Below, in pieces: positions 1 through 8,054 of a stretch of DNA of 52,844 nt. The position numbers and the translations under genes were made by a program. The notes below the pieces were generated by a model. That model was not told where the DNA came from and searched no databases. It saw only the letters and a list, made by a program, of their open reading frames with translations. The DNA is from an uncultured Lachnospiraceae bacterium (GTDB lineage Bacteria > Bacillota > Clostridia > Lachnospirales > Lachnospiraceae), in contig CADADA010000017.1 in NCBI GenBank assembly GCA_902786515.1, positions 1-52,844 of the forward strand, written 5' to 3'. The first letter of the stretch is position 1, and every line of letters begins with the position of its first letter.

Positions 1-48
1 ATGCGAATTAACAAAGAATATTAATAAAATCTCCCTAATTTAGACACA

Positions 49-101
49 AAAAGGAGCTGAGCACTAACAATTTTTTAATTGTTAGTGCGACAGCCCCTTT
101 T
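49..101. terminator. Nested inverted repeat, probable terminator of an upstream gene
   Basis: A perfect 12-bp inverted repeat (61-72 with 77-88, TTTT loop) is enclosed by a second arm in which AAAAGG and GCTG (49-59) pair with CAGC and CCTTTT (91-101). The A-rich left flank and T-rich right flank would let it work in either direction. No gene is seen in 1-144, so it most likely ends transcription of a gene outside the window. The T-run is short, so efficiency is uncertain. Confidence 0.5.
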
Positions 102-144
102 GATGTAAATGATTAAAGTTTTTAAAAGAAGGAATTGAAAGTAA

Positions 145-1152
145 ATGAAAAAATTCAGATTTGTAAGTATTTTATTAATTATGATTGTCAGCGTACTGCC
201 AGTCATATGTATATTAATGATACATCACATATCATTATGTAAAACTATAGAAAACATTGAAGAAGGAAGCTTTGGTAAAAGCCTGTGTATGGCACACATT
301 AAGGAAAATTCTTCTGAAACAGGATATGTGCTTTATGAAGCACTGACGGAACAAAATGTTTCCTGTGGAATCTATCTCGATGACAAAGAAAGTGTAGAAA
401 AAATTGTCAGATATATTGCATTTACGAAGGACTATATAGATTTTCCTATGCAAATGGGAAGATTCTTTAAAAAGGATGATTTTAAGAAAGACAGAAGAGT
501 TGCTGTTATAGGAAAAAATATTGAGGGTACATATGAGAAAAAAGGAAAGACATATATAAGTATAGATAATAAGGAGTATTGTGTAATTGGAAGAATGGGA
601 TATGAAGAGGAAACCTCGTTTGATAATTATATATTTGTGAATTTGCTTGCCTGTGATAAAGAAGAGTTAAATATTTATTCAGTAGATTTTTTTGATGATA
701 TTGATGGAGAAGCGGTATTGGGAAAATGCAATTCAATACTAAAAAAAACTGACAGCAGCCTTGAAGTATTAGGTGGAACTGACAGTTATGCAGATTCATT
801 GACAGTTGATATTGATGTTGCATCATGGTTTTTAGGATTACTATTATGTTATATAGTTTGCGTTATTTTGATATCTTATCAATGGTTGATGTTACAAAGA
901 AGAGAATTAGGAATCTGCCGGATGCTTGGGGCATCTAAGGGAAGAGTGATGCTTTATATAATGGGACATTATTGTGGATATATGTTGATTTCTTTTATAG
1001 TGGGATTTGTATATTGTCATTTGTTCTATCCGTCATATAGTTCTTCTTTTTACAAAGGATTTTTTATCAGTATAAGCATTTTAGTAGTATTTATGTTTAT
1101 AACATTACAAAAAATAAAAGGTGATTCGATTGAAGAGGTGATAAAAGCATGA
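145..1152 (+). CDS. FtsX/MacB-type ABC transporter permease, first half-subunit
   Basis: Membrane protein of 335 aa with one N-terminal transmembrane helix (about 8-27), a large extracytoplasmic domain (about 30-222), and three C-terminal helices (about 225-248, 272-292, 303-322). This one-plus-three layout is that of FtsX/MacB-family permeases. These do not carry substrate through a channel but couple ATP hydrolysis to an outside domain, typically in peptide resistance, bacteriocin immunity or lipoprotein handling. The short segment RRELGICRMLGASKG after the second helix is the coupling-helix region typical of the family. The gene overlaps the next permease by 4 nt (ATGA), so the two are probably co-translated and form a heterodimer with the ATPase at 2432. 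AAGGA lies 13 nt before the start. The substrate is not known; the exported protein at 3246 is a candidate. Confidence 0.8.
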   Translation: MKKFRFVSILLIMIVSVLPVICILMIHHISLCKTIENIEEGSFGKSLCMAHIKENSSETGYVLYEALTEQNVSCGIYLDDKESVEKIVRYIAFTKDYIDFPMQMGRFFKKDDFKKDRRVAVIGKNIEGTYEKKGKTYISIDNKEYCVIGRMGYEEETSFDNYIFVNLLACDKEELNIYSVDFFDDIDGEAVLGKCNSILKKTDSSLEVLGGTDSYADSLTVDIDVASWFLGLLLCYIVCVILISYQWLMLQRRELGICRMLGASKGRVMLYIMGHYCGYMLISFIVGFVYCHLFYPSYSSSFYKGFFISISILVVFMFITLQKIKGDSIEEVIKA

Positions 1153-2432
1153 TATTGATACGGTGTAAGAATATATGGAAAATGATGTGTAATGATACAG
1201 TAGTGGTGACATTGCTTTTGCTTCTTATCACGTCATGTCTGGTTTTAACAGGAAATATAGTGCAAAAGCAGGAAAAAAGCCAGAAAAAGGCTGAAGAATT
1301 TCAGGAACAATATGGAGATATGGAACATTATTGGACGGCCGAGGCATTAGATGATCTTGATTATAATACATATACACATGATGATACAGGAAAATTATAT
1401 GATAAATTAAGTAATATAAGACAACTTTTGTGGAGTGAAGAGCAATTTCAGTTTTACACCTGTAGCCCACAACCGATTGAAATCAAGAATAAAATGGAGA
1501 ATATTTTTTTATATGGTTATGAACAGGGAAATACGGAGTGCAGTGTTCAGGAAATAGATGGAATAATGCGATATACTACAAAATGTTTATTAGTCAGTGA
1601 AAAATTTTTTGACTGTAATAATATAAAAATTAAAACGGGAAGAGGATTCGAAGAAGAAGATTATCAATATAATAAAGGTGAGAATGTGCCGGTTCTCTTA
1701 GGAAGTGCATACGAAGAATACTATAATATAGGTGATTGTATTCAGGCAGAATATTTATATGAAGATATGACTTTACAGGTAGTAGGATTTCTTGATAGTG
1801 ATATGTTTTTTATCAGTGGCTTAGATCAAGATTTTACTTCGACGGAAAGATATATTATATTACCTGCTTTTCGTATTGATGAATTATCATTTTTTTCGCA
1901 AATACTGTCTTTGAGTGAGTTAAACGGAGGTATAGCATCACAGATAGGAATAAGTAAAACGAAACAGATTTGTTATGACATAATAAGAGGGCAGGGTGTG
2001 ACATGGAACATTAATATTGTTAATCCTGAAACTGTAGGTAGTATGCCTGTTATAGAAAGATACAGTAAAATGACAAAGCAGATAGCAGGACAATTTAAAA
2101 TCCTGGTAGTCTTAGTGACCGTGTTTGCAACTGTTGCATTGATTCTTAATATGTTTAGTATATTGCGTAAAAATAAATATCAATTTGGTATAGAAATGTT
2201 ATGCGGCTCATCTTATAAAGGAATTTTTGTAGAGAGTTTTGGATTAGTGTTTGTTATTTTGCTTGTCGGTGATATGTGGGCAAGTCTCATATTAAAGGCA
2301 ATCGGAATGGGATTGTACAGTTTGATTTTTATTCAATCGTTAGTAGGTGCTGTTTTAATAATAACTTGTATAAGCTGTTATTTTTATATGAAGAAAATGG
2401 AAATTGGTAAAATTATAGGAGGAACGGAATAA
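1149..2432 (+). CDS. FtsX/MacB-type ABC transporter permease, second half-subunit
   Basis: A 427-aa membrane protein with one N-terminal helix (about 17-37), a long extracytoplasmic region (about 40-315), and three C-terminal helices (about 315-335, 357-377, 393-413). Topology matches the FtsX/MacB family and its upstream partner, though the outside domain is larger. Start ATG overlaps the previous stop by 4 nt. Its own stop overlaps the ATPase start (TAATG), so the three genes form one tightly coupled unit. The two permeases differ in sequence, which implies a heterodimer. Family assignment rests on topology and gene context rather than on a sharp motif. Confidence 0.75.
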   Translation: MILIRCKNIWKMMCNDTVVVTLLLLLITSCLVLTGNIVQKQEKSQKKAEEFQEQYGDMEHYWTAEALDDLDYNTYTHDDTGKLYDKLSNIRQLLWSEEQFQFYTCSPQPIEIKNKMENIFLYGYEQGNTECSVQEIDGIMRYTTKCLLVSEKFFDCNNIKIKTGRGFEEEDYQYNKGENVPVLLGSAYEEYYNIGDCIQAEYLYEDMTLQVVGFLDSDMFFISGLDQDFTSTERYIILPAFRIDELSFFSQILSLSELNGGIASQIGISKTKQICYDIIRGQGVTWNINIVNPETVGSMPVIERYSKMTKQIAGQFKILVVLVTVFATVALILNMFSILRKNKYQFGIEMLCGSSYKGIFVESFGLVFVILLVGDMWASLILKAIGMGLYSLIFIQSLVGAVLIITCISCYFYMKKMEIGKIIGGTE

Positions 2433-3094
2433 TGCTGCTTAAAATTGATAATATAAATGTAAGTTACGGAAAAAAGGATAATCAGATAGTTGCTTTAAAG
2501 GATGTATCGCTACAGGTAGAGAAAGGGGAATTTTTAGTGCTGATGGGAAAAAGCGGATGTGGGAAATCCACTCTTTTAAATGTTCTTGGAACACTTAAAA
2601 ACCCTACAGCAGGAGAATACTATTTTAACGGAAATGACGTTATCAATATGAGTGATAGAGAAAAAGCAAAGTTTCGTAATAAGAATATAGGATTTATTGT
2701 TCAACATTTTGCATTAATGAACGAGCGGACTGTGTATGAAAATATTGCGTTGCCGTTACATTATATGCGAATGGGAAAACGTGAAATTAAGGAAAGAATA
2801 GATGAACTGTTAGAGAATATGGAGATGGCAGATAGAAAAAATGCATATCCAAATGAATTATCAGGTGGACAGTGCCAGAGAGTGGCAATCGCGAGGGCGT
2901 TAGCTACAAGGCCGGAAGTAATATTGGCTGATGAACCCACCGGTGCCTTAGATGAAGAAACCGGAAATAAAATAATGCAACTGCTACAACGTATTAATCA
3001 GTCGGGAACTACGGTTATTATGGTGACTCATGATAGTGATTTTGCTAAATTAGGAGATAGATGTATTACTATGAAAGATGGCAGAATTGTATAG
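2432..3094 (+). CDS. ABC transporter ATPase of the LolD/MacB type
   Basis: Complete ABC ATPase of 220 aa that powers the two permeases just upstream. Walker A GKSGCGKS is at residues 39-46, the signature ELSGGQCQRVAIARAL at about 141-156, and Walker B ILADEPTGALD follows at about 163, with the switch histidine in MVTHD. The DEPTGALD form and the QRVAIARAL signature are those of the LolD/MacB/BceA group that works with FtsX-type permeases. The start overlaps the stop of the permease. No terminator is evident after it, so some read-through into 3246 is possible, although that gene has its own promoter. Confidence 0.93.
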   Translation: MLLKIDNINVSYGKKDNQIVALKDVSLQVEKGEFLVLMGKSGCGKSTLLNVLGTLKNPTAGEYYFNGNDVINMSDREKAKFRNKNIGFIVQHFALMNERTVYENIALPLHYMRMGKREIKERIDELLENMEMADRKNAYPNELSGGQCQRVAIARALATRPEVILADEPTGALDEETGNKIMQLLQRINQSGTTVIMVTHDSDFAKLGDRCITMKDGRIV

Positions 3095-3185
3095 GAAAAT
3101 TTTGTTGTCATTGTAGAGAAAATGGATGAATGCGTTTGAGTAAAAGGATGTATGAAGTATCTAATAGGACATAATAATGATAATA

Positions 3186-3214
3186 TTGACATTTGGTTGT
3201 AATATTGATATAAT
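3186..3214 (+). promoter_or_regulatory. Consensus sigma-A promoter of the small exported protein gene
   Basis: TTGACA at 3186-3191 and TATAAT at 3209-3214 are separated by exactly 17 nt, a perfect match to the housekeeping consensus. Transcription would start near 3221. This location also argues against any start codon upstream of 3246 for the following gene. Confidence 0.85.
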
Positions 3215-3228
3215 AACCACGGTTATTA
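3211..3228. promoter_or_regulatory. 18-bp palindrome over the -10 box and start site, probable operator
   Basis: TAATAACC and GGTTATTA form 8-bp arms around a 2-bp centre. The palindrome begins inside the -10 box and reaches past the expected transcription start. A dimeric repressor bound here would block polymerase. The regulator is not identifiable within the window. Confidence 0.55.
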
Positions 3229-3245
3229 TATTAAGGAGGTTTAAA

Positions 3246-3653
3246 ATGAATAGAAAATTTAAAAAATTCTCACTATCGGTAGGGGCAGCTCTGACTGTTA
3301 TGAGTATGGTTTTGGTAACTTATGGTAGTAAGGGCTCGTATACCAATTGGACATCATATGAGATATCATTTGTTGATGATGCTACAACTAGTAGCAATGT
3401 TTCAAGAAGGTACACAGATAACGAAAAGTTCGGTGTAAAAGTAAAGGATTGCACTATGTGGTCAAGTCCAAAGGCTAAGGTTGTTAATAGTGAAGGGGCT
3501 TCTCGTAGTTCTGCAACAAAATTAAAAGGGAATACGACTAGCTATGGAAAAAATAATACGTGTGCGATAGGTTATAATTATAAGCTGAAAATATCTTCTG
3601 CGTGGAATCAGGTTGGTACGGATACCATTAAATATAAGTTTAGTGTAAGATAA
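3246..3653 (+). CDS. Small exported protein of unknown family (candidate bacteriocin or signal protein)
   Basis: Encodes 135 aa. The start is set by AAGGAGG at 3234-3240; a longer reading frame from 3177 would run through the promoter. The N-terminus is a signal peptide: a basic start (MNRKFKKF) and a hydrophobic stretch to about residue 26. The mature part (about 105 aa) is polar and rich in Ser, Thr, Asn and Lys, has two cysteines (in KDCTMW and NTCAIGY) that could form a disulfide, and ends in alternating aromatic/basic strands (GYNYKLKIS, IKYKFSVR), suggesting a beta fold. It lies between two ABC modules. Known secreted proteins in such contexts include lactococcin-972-like bacteriocins, but I see no clear match, so function is open. 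Confidence 0.75.
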   Translation: MNRKFKKFSLSVGAALTVMSMVLVTYGSKGSYTNWTSYEISFVDDATTSSNVSRRYTDNEKFGVKVKDCTMWSSPKAKVVNSEGASRSSATKLKGNTTSYGKNNTCAIGYNYKLKISSAWNQVGTDTIKYKFSVR

Positions 3654-3669
3654 TGAAAGGAACAAATGT

Positions 3670-4533
3670 ATGATATTTCAAGAGTTGAAACGCTATTTAA
3701 AAATGAAATTATCTATAATTGGTTTTGTGTTGTGTTTTGTTCCGGTTTTGATTAGTGTTTTGGGAACTTATATGGAATATTCAGAGTTTAAAAGTGAACT
3801 TGCACTAAATTCGTCTGATGTAAATATGGATGTTACAAGAAAAATAGTTTATGGAACAGATGGACTTACATATATCATGAGCTATTTTTCTTCATCAGAT
3901 ATGTTTATGATATTTATTATAATATCGTTATTTGTATTTGGAGCAGGCATATTTCTGACAGGTTACAAGAATAGAAATAATGGTTTTGGAAATATGATAT
4001 ATACGAGAGTTGATACTTTCAAAGGAAACGTTAGCATGATTGCTTCGCAATTTATGTATATATTTCTTTTTGTGTTTGCATATTATTTTATTATAGTAAC
4101 GACTTTAATTATTTTATTTCCTATAACTTCGCATACAAATCTTACAATTCCAATGGATAATCCAACGATTTTTTTGTGTTTGAGTTTGTTAATAATACAA
4201 ATGTTTATGGTTATATTGTTTTTTTGGATTTGTGCGATTATTACCAATGCGTTATCGTTCTTTATTAATAATATATTTGTTATAGCTATTATACCATTAT
4301 TAGTAGAATTTTTGCCATTGGTGCTGTGTTCGGTTTTGTCGGATTTTAATCGTCAGGCAGGTCATTATGTGTCAGGTTTAATTCCGGATGTATACCTTTT
4401 GGCTGTGTTTGATAAGTATAGTATGGATAATGTTACTTTACTTACACCTGTTATTTTTATAGTTTTTTATTCAGTTGTTGCAGGCGTTTTGGCTGTGTTG
4501 TGTTATAAAAAGATTAAAAAGGAATATATATGA
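3670..4533 (+). CDS. Multi-spanning membrane protein, ABC-2-type permease candidate
   Basis: A 287-aa protein with about six hydrophobic helices (roughly 14-32, 75-97, 122-148, 165-188, 198-222, 262-281) and a short outside loop after the first. It starts 17 nt after the small exported protein gene, preceded by AAAGGA, and overlaps the next gene by 4 nt. The layout (three membrane proteins and one ATPase, 3670-6386) is that of ABC-2-type exporters or immunity pumps found beside peptide genes. Sequence alone shows no recognised signature, so the transporter role is inferred from helices and from the ATPase at 5760. Confidence 0.6.
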   Translation: MIFQELKRYLKMKLSIIGFVLCFVPVLISVLGTYMEYSEFKSELALNSSDVNMDVTRKIVYGTDGLTYIMSYFSSSDMFMIFIIISLFVFGAGIFLTGYKNRNNGFGNMIYTRVDTFKGNVSMIASQFMYIFLFVFAYYFIIVTTLIILFPITSHTNLTIPMDNPTIFLCLSLLIIQMFMVILFFWICAIITNALSFFINNIFVIAIIPLLVEFLPLVLCSVLSDFNRQAGHYVSGLIPDVYLLAVFDKYSMDNVTLLTPVIFIVFYSVVAGVLAVLCYKKIKKEYI

Positions 4534-5156
4534 GTAAGCTAGTAAAACTGACTTGTTGGGGAATTGTTTTTATGTTCATTTGGTATAATGTGGTATATCA
4601 GACTGTGACTTTCATGACAGATTCACCGACAGTGGATTATGTTGTTATGAAGACGATTATGAATCCGCAAAAATTGCTGTTCAATAATTCTTTGCTTTTT
4701 TCTACTTTCCTGTATGTATGCATGGATGAACTGAATCGCATAGAATTTGTCATTAGAATCAGGAAGCGAGAGAGTATTATAATTGCTAAGTATTTGATTT
4801 ATACGGTGATTTATAATTTCTTACTATTTGGAGCGATATATGTGTTTACATGTTTGTTATATGGAGAAATGATTGATGCAACTAAATTTGTATTTCCATA
4901 TGTTAAAGTATTATTTTTGAATGTTATGTTTGCGAGTTTCTTTTGCATTTTTACAATGAGTTTAAAAAAAATATTAGCAATGGGCATAGTGATAATTTCG
5001 TCTATTTGCTGTATTTCAGGATATCTTCTGTATACATTTGTGAAAAACGAGGATGTGGCATTTTCATTTTTGGATAATACGTGTGCACATGTTTTGATAT
5101 CAGTGTTCGTTATGGCATATTGTTTATTGAAATTAAGAACGAAGGAATATTATTGA
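4530..5156 (+). CDS. Multi-spanning membrane protein of the second ABC module
   Basis: A 208-aa protein with about five or six hydrophobic segments (roughly 6-26, 50-66, 86-110, 124-144, 148-168, 182-200). The segment RIRKRESIIIAKY between helices is basic and resembles the cytosolic loop that meets an ABC ATPase. It overlaps the genes on both sides (ATGA upstream, TGATG downstream), so the set is translationally coupled. I do not recognise the family. It is probably part of the membrane domain of the exporter driven by the ATPase at 5760. Confidence 0.6.
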   Translation: MSKLVKLTCWGIVFMFIWYNVVYQTVTFMTDSPTVDYVVMKTIMNPQKLLFNNSLLFSTFLYVCMDELNRIEFVIRIRKRESIIIAKYLIYTVIYNFLLFGAIYVFTCLLYGEMIDATKFVFPYVKVLFLNVMFASFFCIFTMSLKKILAMGIVIISSICCISGYLLYTFVKNEDVAFSFLDNTCAHVLISVFVMAYCLLKLRTKEYY

Positions 5157-5758
5157 TGATATTATTATATTTTTTAATTATGGGAACATATTTGTATAAA
5201 ACAAATGAAAACATGACGTTCATTGAGATTAGCAATATTTTTAATTATGGTATGTGGTGTAATAGAATTAAAATACTAGAATTGTTATTGTCGGTTTTTA
5301 TGTATTATTATATAGTATATAAGAATTATTCTATAATTAAAGATATGCGAAATATGTATGTGTATATATTTGTCAGAAAGAAAGAAGCATTTTTTAAATA
5401 TATATGTATTCGATTATTACATTGCGATTTGAAATTATTTATTCAGATAATATTTTCGGAGACTGTATTTTCAGTTGCTTTAGGACAGTCGCTGTCTGAT
5501 TTGAGGTTAGTGTTTGAGTTAATGAGGGTAATGCTATTTGTATTTTTAATAAGCATTGCCGGAATGTTGATATTTTATACAAAAAGAAATATAACAGGGT
5601 GCTCAGCGGTTACATGTGTATTAATTATGCTGATTAACATAATATCATTTAAATTCGAAAGCATGTTATTAGCGATTTTTATTTTGTTTGTTTTAGCTAT
5701 AGCAAGTATTTTGATGCTTATGATGCAGAAAAAGCGTTATATGAAAGGAATTTATTAG
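5156..5758 (+). CDS. Multi-spanning membrane protein of the second ABC module
   Basis: A 200-aa hydrophobic protein with about six segments. The start is placed at 5156, overlapping the previous stop (TGATG) and preceded by AAGGA at 5142-5146; an in-frame ATG at 5081 has no such site and would overlap the upstream gene deeply. A basic, aromatic-rich segment (around YVYIFVRKKEAFFKY) may face the ATPase. The ATPase gene follows directly. No family signature is recognised; position makes it a likely subunit of the same exporter. Confidence 0.6.
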   Translation: MILLYFLIMGTYLYKTNENMTFIEISNIFNYGMWCNRIKILELLLSVFMYYYIVYKNYSIIKDMRNMYVYIFVRKKEAFFKYICIRLLHCDLKLFIQIIFSETVFSVALGQSLSDLRLVFELMRVMLFVFLISIAGMLIFYTKRNITGCSAVTCVLIMLINIISFKFESMLLAIFILFVLAIASILMLMMQKKRYMKGIY

Positions 5759-5759
5759 C

Positions 5760-6386
5760 ATGATAAAAATTGAGAACTATTCAAAAAACATAAGTGGTCG
5801 TACAGTGTTGTCAGATGTATGTCTTGAATTTAACGAAGGCGAGATTTCTTTGCTTCAAGGGCATAATGGTTGCGGAAAAACAATGCTTTTAAGAGCGATA
5901 TGTGGTTTGATATCTCCGACAAGTGGTAATATAGAATATTCAAGGGACTATACTTATGGAGTTGTTATTGAAAATCCTTATTTTATGAATGATGAAACAG
6001 GTTTTTATAATCTGAAGTATCTTGCTAAAATAAATAATTTGATAACTGATGATAAGATAGACGATATGCTCAAGAGATTTAATCTTTATGATGTGAAAAA
6101 TACAAAAGTAAAAAAGTATTCTCTGGGAATGAGGCAAAGGTTGGGACTTGCGCAAGCTTTTATGGAAAATCCGGATGTTATATTATTGGATGAACCATTT
6201 AATGCACTGGATAAAGAGAATTTTCAGATTGTGTTAGATTACATCAATGAACAAAAGAATAATAACAAAATAATTGTTATTGCAGCACATTCACTGGCTG
6301 AAAAAGATATGGGAAAATTTGATAAAATAGTTACAATGAACAATGGAATTGTTCAAGAGATAGCAGATGTTGACAGAGTAGGTTAA
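5760..6386 (+). CDS. ABC transporter ATPase of the second module
   Basis: A 208-aa ABC ATPase. Walker A GHNGCGKT is at residues 34-41, the signature region YSLGMRQRLGLAQAF at about 120-134, and Walker B VILLDEPFNALD follows. The signature is the short SLGMRQRL form typical of ABC-2 exporters and bacteriocin/lantibiotic self-protection ATPases, unlike the LSGGQ of the ATPase at 2432. It begins one base after the preceding gene, is the last gene of the group, and is followed by a strong hairpin. It should power export by the three membrane proteins before it. Confidence 0.9.
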   Translation: MIKIENYSKNISGRTVLSDVCLEFNEGEISLLQGHNGCGKTMLLRAICGLISPTSGNIEYSRDYTYGVVIENPYFMNDETGFYNLKYLAKINNLITDDKIDDMLKRFNLYDVKNTKVKKYSLGMRQRLGLAQAFMENPDVILLDEPFNALDKENFQIVLDYINEQKNNNKIIVIAAHSLAEKDMGKFDKIVTMNNGIVQEIADVDRVG

Positions 6387-6388
6387 AT

Positions 6389-6426
6389 GAATCGCTGTAT
6401 CCTTTTTATTAAGGATACAGCGATTC
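6389..6426. terminator. Bidirectional hairpin between convergent genes
   Basis: A perfect 16-bp inverted repeat (6389-6404 with 6411-6426) and 6-nt loop sits between the plus-strand ATPase gene and the minus-strand AIM24-family gene. Neither side has a long T-run, but its position between converging genes fits a shared terminator. Confidence 0.75.
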
Positions 6427-6446
6427 GCCTTATCATAATATGTCTT

Positions 6447-7151
6447 TTAATCCATAGAAACACTTATTCCGCCTCTTCGTTCAGATGGCTGGAGTATTAC
6501 CGTAACTCCGGAGTTACCGCTCCATTCGAATTGATATGATTCTCCGGATGTCTGACCGATGAAAGTTTTCCATGAAATATCTGCCTGTATCTGAGGGTCG
6601 CAGTGTCCGTTTCCTATCCAGCATATTACAGAATCAGGGTCAACAGATAAAGTTTTTCCAGATTCAACATTGCTAAGTACTATCGGATTTCCATTAGATA
6701 ATACGGCAACAAATGCCTGATCGCCTTTTGCAGTAATAGCAGTAGTTGCAAGTCCTTTTTGCGAGAGAACACCAACACCTATGAATCGTACATTATAATC
6801 ACAATCAGAACTGAATGCGAGGATGTTTTCTGATTCTACGGAAATAGTTTCGCCCGGTTGTAAATGGTATATTACTACATGCTGACCGTAGTTGGCATAA
6901 TATGTAACAGAATCTCCGTTAAGGCTTACCTTCATAAGAGGGAGATTTTCGCCTGTAATACGTCTGGCAAGGTGTCCCAAAAGAGCCTGTCCCAAATTGT
7001 TTTGAGGACCGAGCAACATTTTTTCAAATTTGTAATTTTTCGGACCATCATTTTCACCGCCTATAAAAGCGCCTGCCTTTGCAAATATTTCTTCTGAGCC
7101 GCTACAGGTTACTTTTAAAGTTAATTCATTGACTGTTTCAAATTTTAGCAT
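6447..7151 (-). CDS. AIM24-family protein
   Basis: A 234-aa soluble protein whose beta-rich, glycine-containing sequence matches the AIM24 family: an early FAKAGAFIGG-type segment, a middle GQHVVIYHLQPGETISVESENILAF segment around a shared turn, and a GLATTAITAKGDQAFVAVL stretch. The start is at 7151, where AAGGAGG lies 7 nt upstream; an earlier start would run into the terD-like gene. Bacterial AIM24 proteins have no firm biochemical role but often sit with Ter/stress genes, as here, where the TerD-family gene ends 10 nt upstream. The two are almost certainly one transcript. Confidence 0.8.
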   Translation of the reverse strand: MLKFETVNELTLKVTCSGSEEIFAKAGAFIGGENDGPKNYKFEKMLLGPQNNLGQALLGHLARRITGENLPLMKVSLNGDSVTYYANYGQHVVIYHLQPGETISVESENILAFSSDCDYNVRFIGVGVLSQKGLATTAITAKGDQAFVAVLSNGNPIVLSNVESGKTLSVDPDSVICWIGNGHCDPQIQADISWKTFIGQTSGESYQFEWSGNSGVTVILQPSERRGGISVSMD

Positions 7152-7161
7152 AGTTTCCTCC

Positions 7162-7971
7162 TTATAATACCTGAACTCCGTACAATTCACAGAGTCCTCT
7201 TAAATCTTTAGCAACACCATTACCTATGGCGTTGAATTTCCAGGTTCCGTTATGAAGATAAAGCTCTCCAATCATCATAGAGTTTACATTATCATAATAC
7301 TCGTCCATCATAAAGCTGACAAGTTCGTTTCCGGTGACATTATCCAATATCCTCACATAAGCATCTTTAATCATGCTGAAATTGAGATGATTTTCTACAG
7401 CTTCATTTATTGTCAATACAAAAACTATTTTTGCAACGTCAGCATGAAGTTTCGTAAGGTCAATGGAAATGCTTTCTCTGTCGTTATCACAGTTATCAGA
7501 AAAGACTGTACTATGGTCAGGACTTTCTGTCTGTCCATAAAATACAAACCAGTCATCTCCGATTACTTTTCCGGTCGTTCCTAACATAAATGCAGAAACA
7601 TCCACATCGCAGGCAGGATTAATCAGATTCCAGCCAAGGCATGCTGATACTTGTGTTGTATCGTTTCCGTTAAAAAGATTAACACGCTGCCCTTTTTTGA
7701 CCTGGTTAGACAACTGTGGAATAATCTGGTCCTGCCTTACAGGCGATGGCGTTTGTGAGACATTCGCCTGATGAGGGGCAGCCTGTTGTGAGTTAGCTGT
7801 CGGCTGAGTAGCTGTTGCCGGCTGAATAGCTTCTGCCATAGTGTTTGCAGATGTATTGTTTAACGTAAAAACATCTTTGGACGATATTGGTTCCATTACA
7901 CGTTTGCTATTAATTGAATTGATAGTATCCCGGGAAAATGGAACAGTTGATTTCATTATAATATTATTCAT
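7162..7971 (-). CDS. TerD-family protein with a Gln/Ala/Pro-rich N-terminal linker
   Basis: A 269-aa protein. The C-terminal part (about 92-269) is a TerD domain: GQRVNLF, then CDVDVSAFML where the acidic residues line a calcium site in the family, a DDWFVFYGQ segment and DRESISIDL. TerD proteins belong to tellurite, phage and stress response systems and bind calcium. Residues about 40-90 are low-complexity (Gln, Ala, Thr, Pro), a flexible tether not usual in short TerD proteins. The start ATG has GGAGGG 4 nt upstream; a TTG four codons earlier overlaps that site. It is followed by the AIM24-family gene. No other ter genes are present in the window. Confidence 0.85.
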   Translation of the reverse strand: MNNIIMKSTVPFSRDTINSINSKRVMEPISSKDVFTLNNTSANTMAEAIQPATATQPTANSQQAAPHQANVSQTPSPVRQDQIIPQLSNQVKKGQRVNLFNGNDTTQVSACLGWNLINPACDVDVSAFMLGTTGKVIGDDWFVFYGQTESPDHSTVFSDNCDNDRESISIDLTKLHADVAKIVFVLTINEAVENHLNFSMIKDAYVRILDNVTGNELVSFMMDEYYDNVNSMMIGELYLHNGTWKFNAIGNGVAKDLRGLCELYGVQVL

Positions 7972-7994
7972 AAAACCCTCCAATCTAAAAATAT

Positions 7995-8030
7995 AACTAT
8001 ATTATACATTATTATTGGGTTGAAAAAAAC
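7995..8030 (-). promoter_or_regulatory. Candidate promoter of the terD-like/AIM24 transcript
   Basis: Reading the minus strand, TATAAT (plus 8001-8006) lies about 30 nt before the coding start. The T-rich stretch 17 nt further upstream is only a weak -35 match. Confidence 0.4.
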
Positions 8031-8054
8031 CGTGAATTTAGTTTTGGATGAGAG

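Noticed and set aside
3177..3245. Longer N-terminus for the small exported protein
   Set aside because: It would be translated from the promoter itself and hide a clear signal peptide that starts at 3246 after AAGGAGG.
3246..3653. Lactococcin-972-family bacteriocin
   Set aside because: Similar size and context, but the mature sequence lacks the Trp/His-rich pattern I know for that family and has two cysteines.
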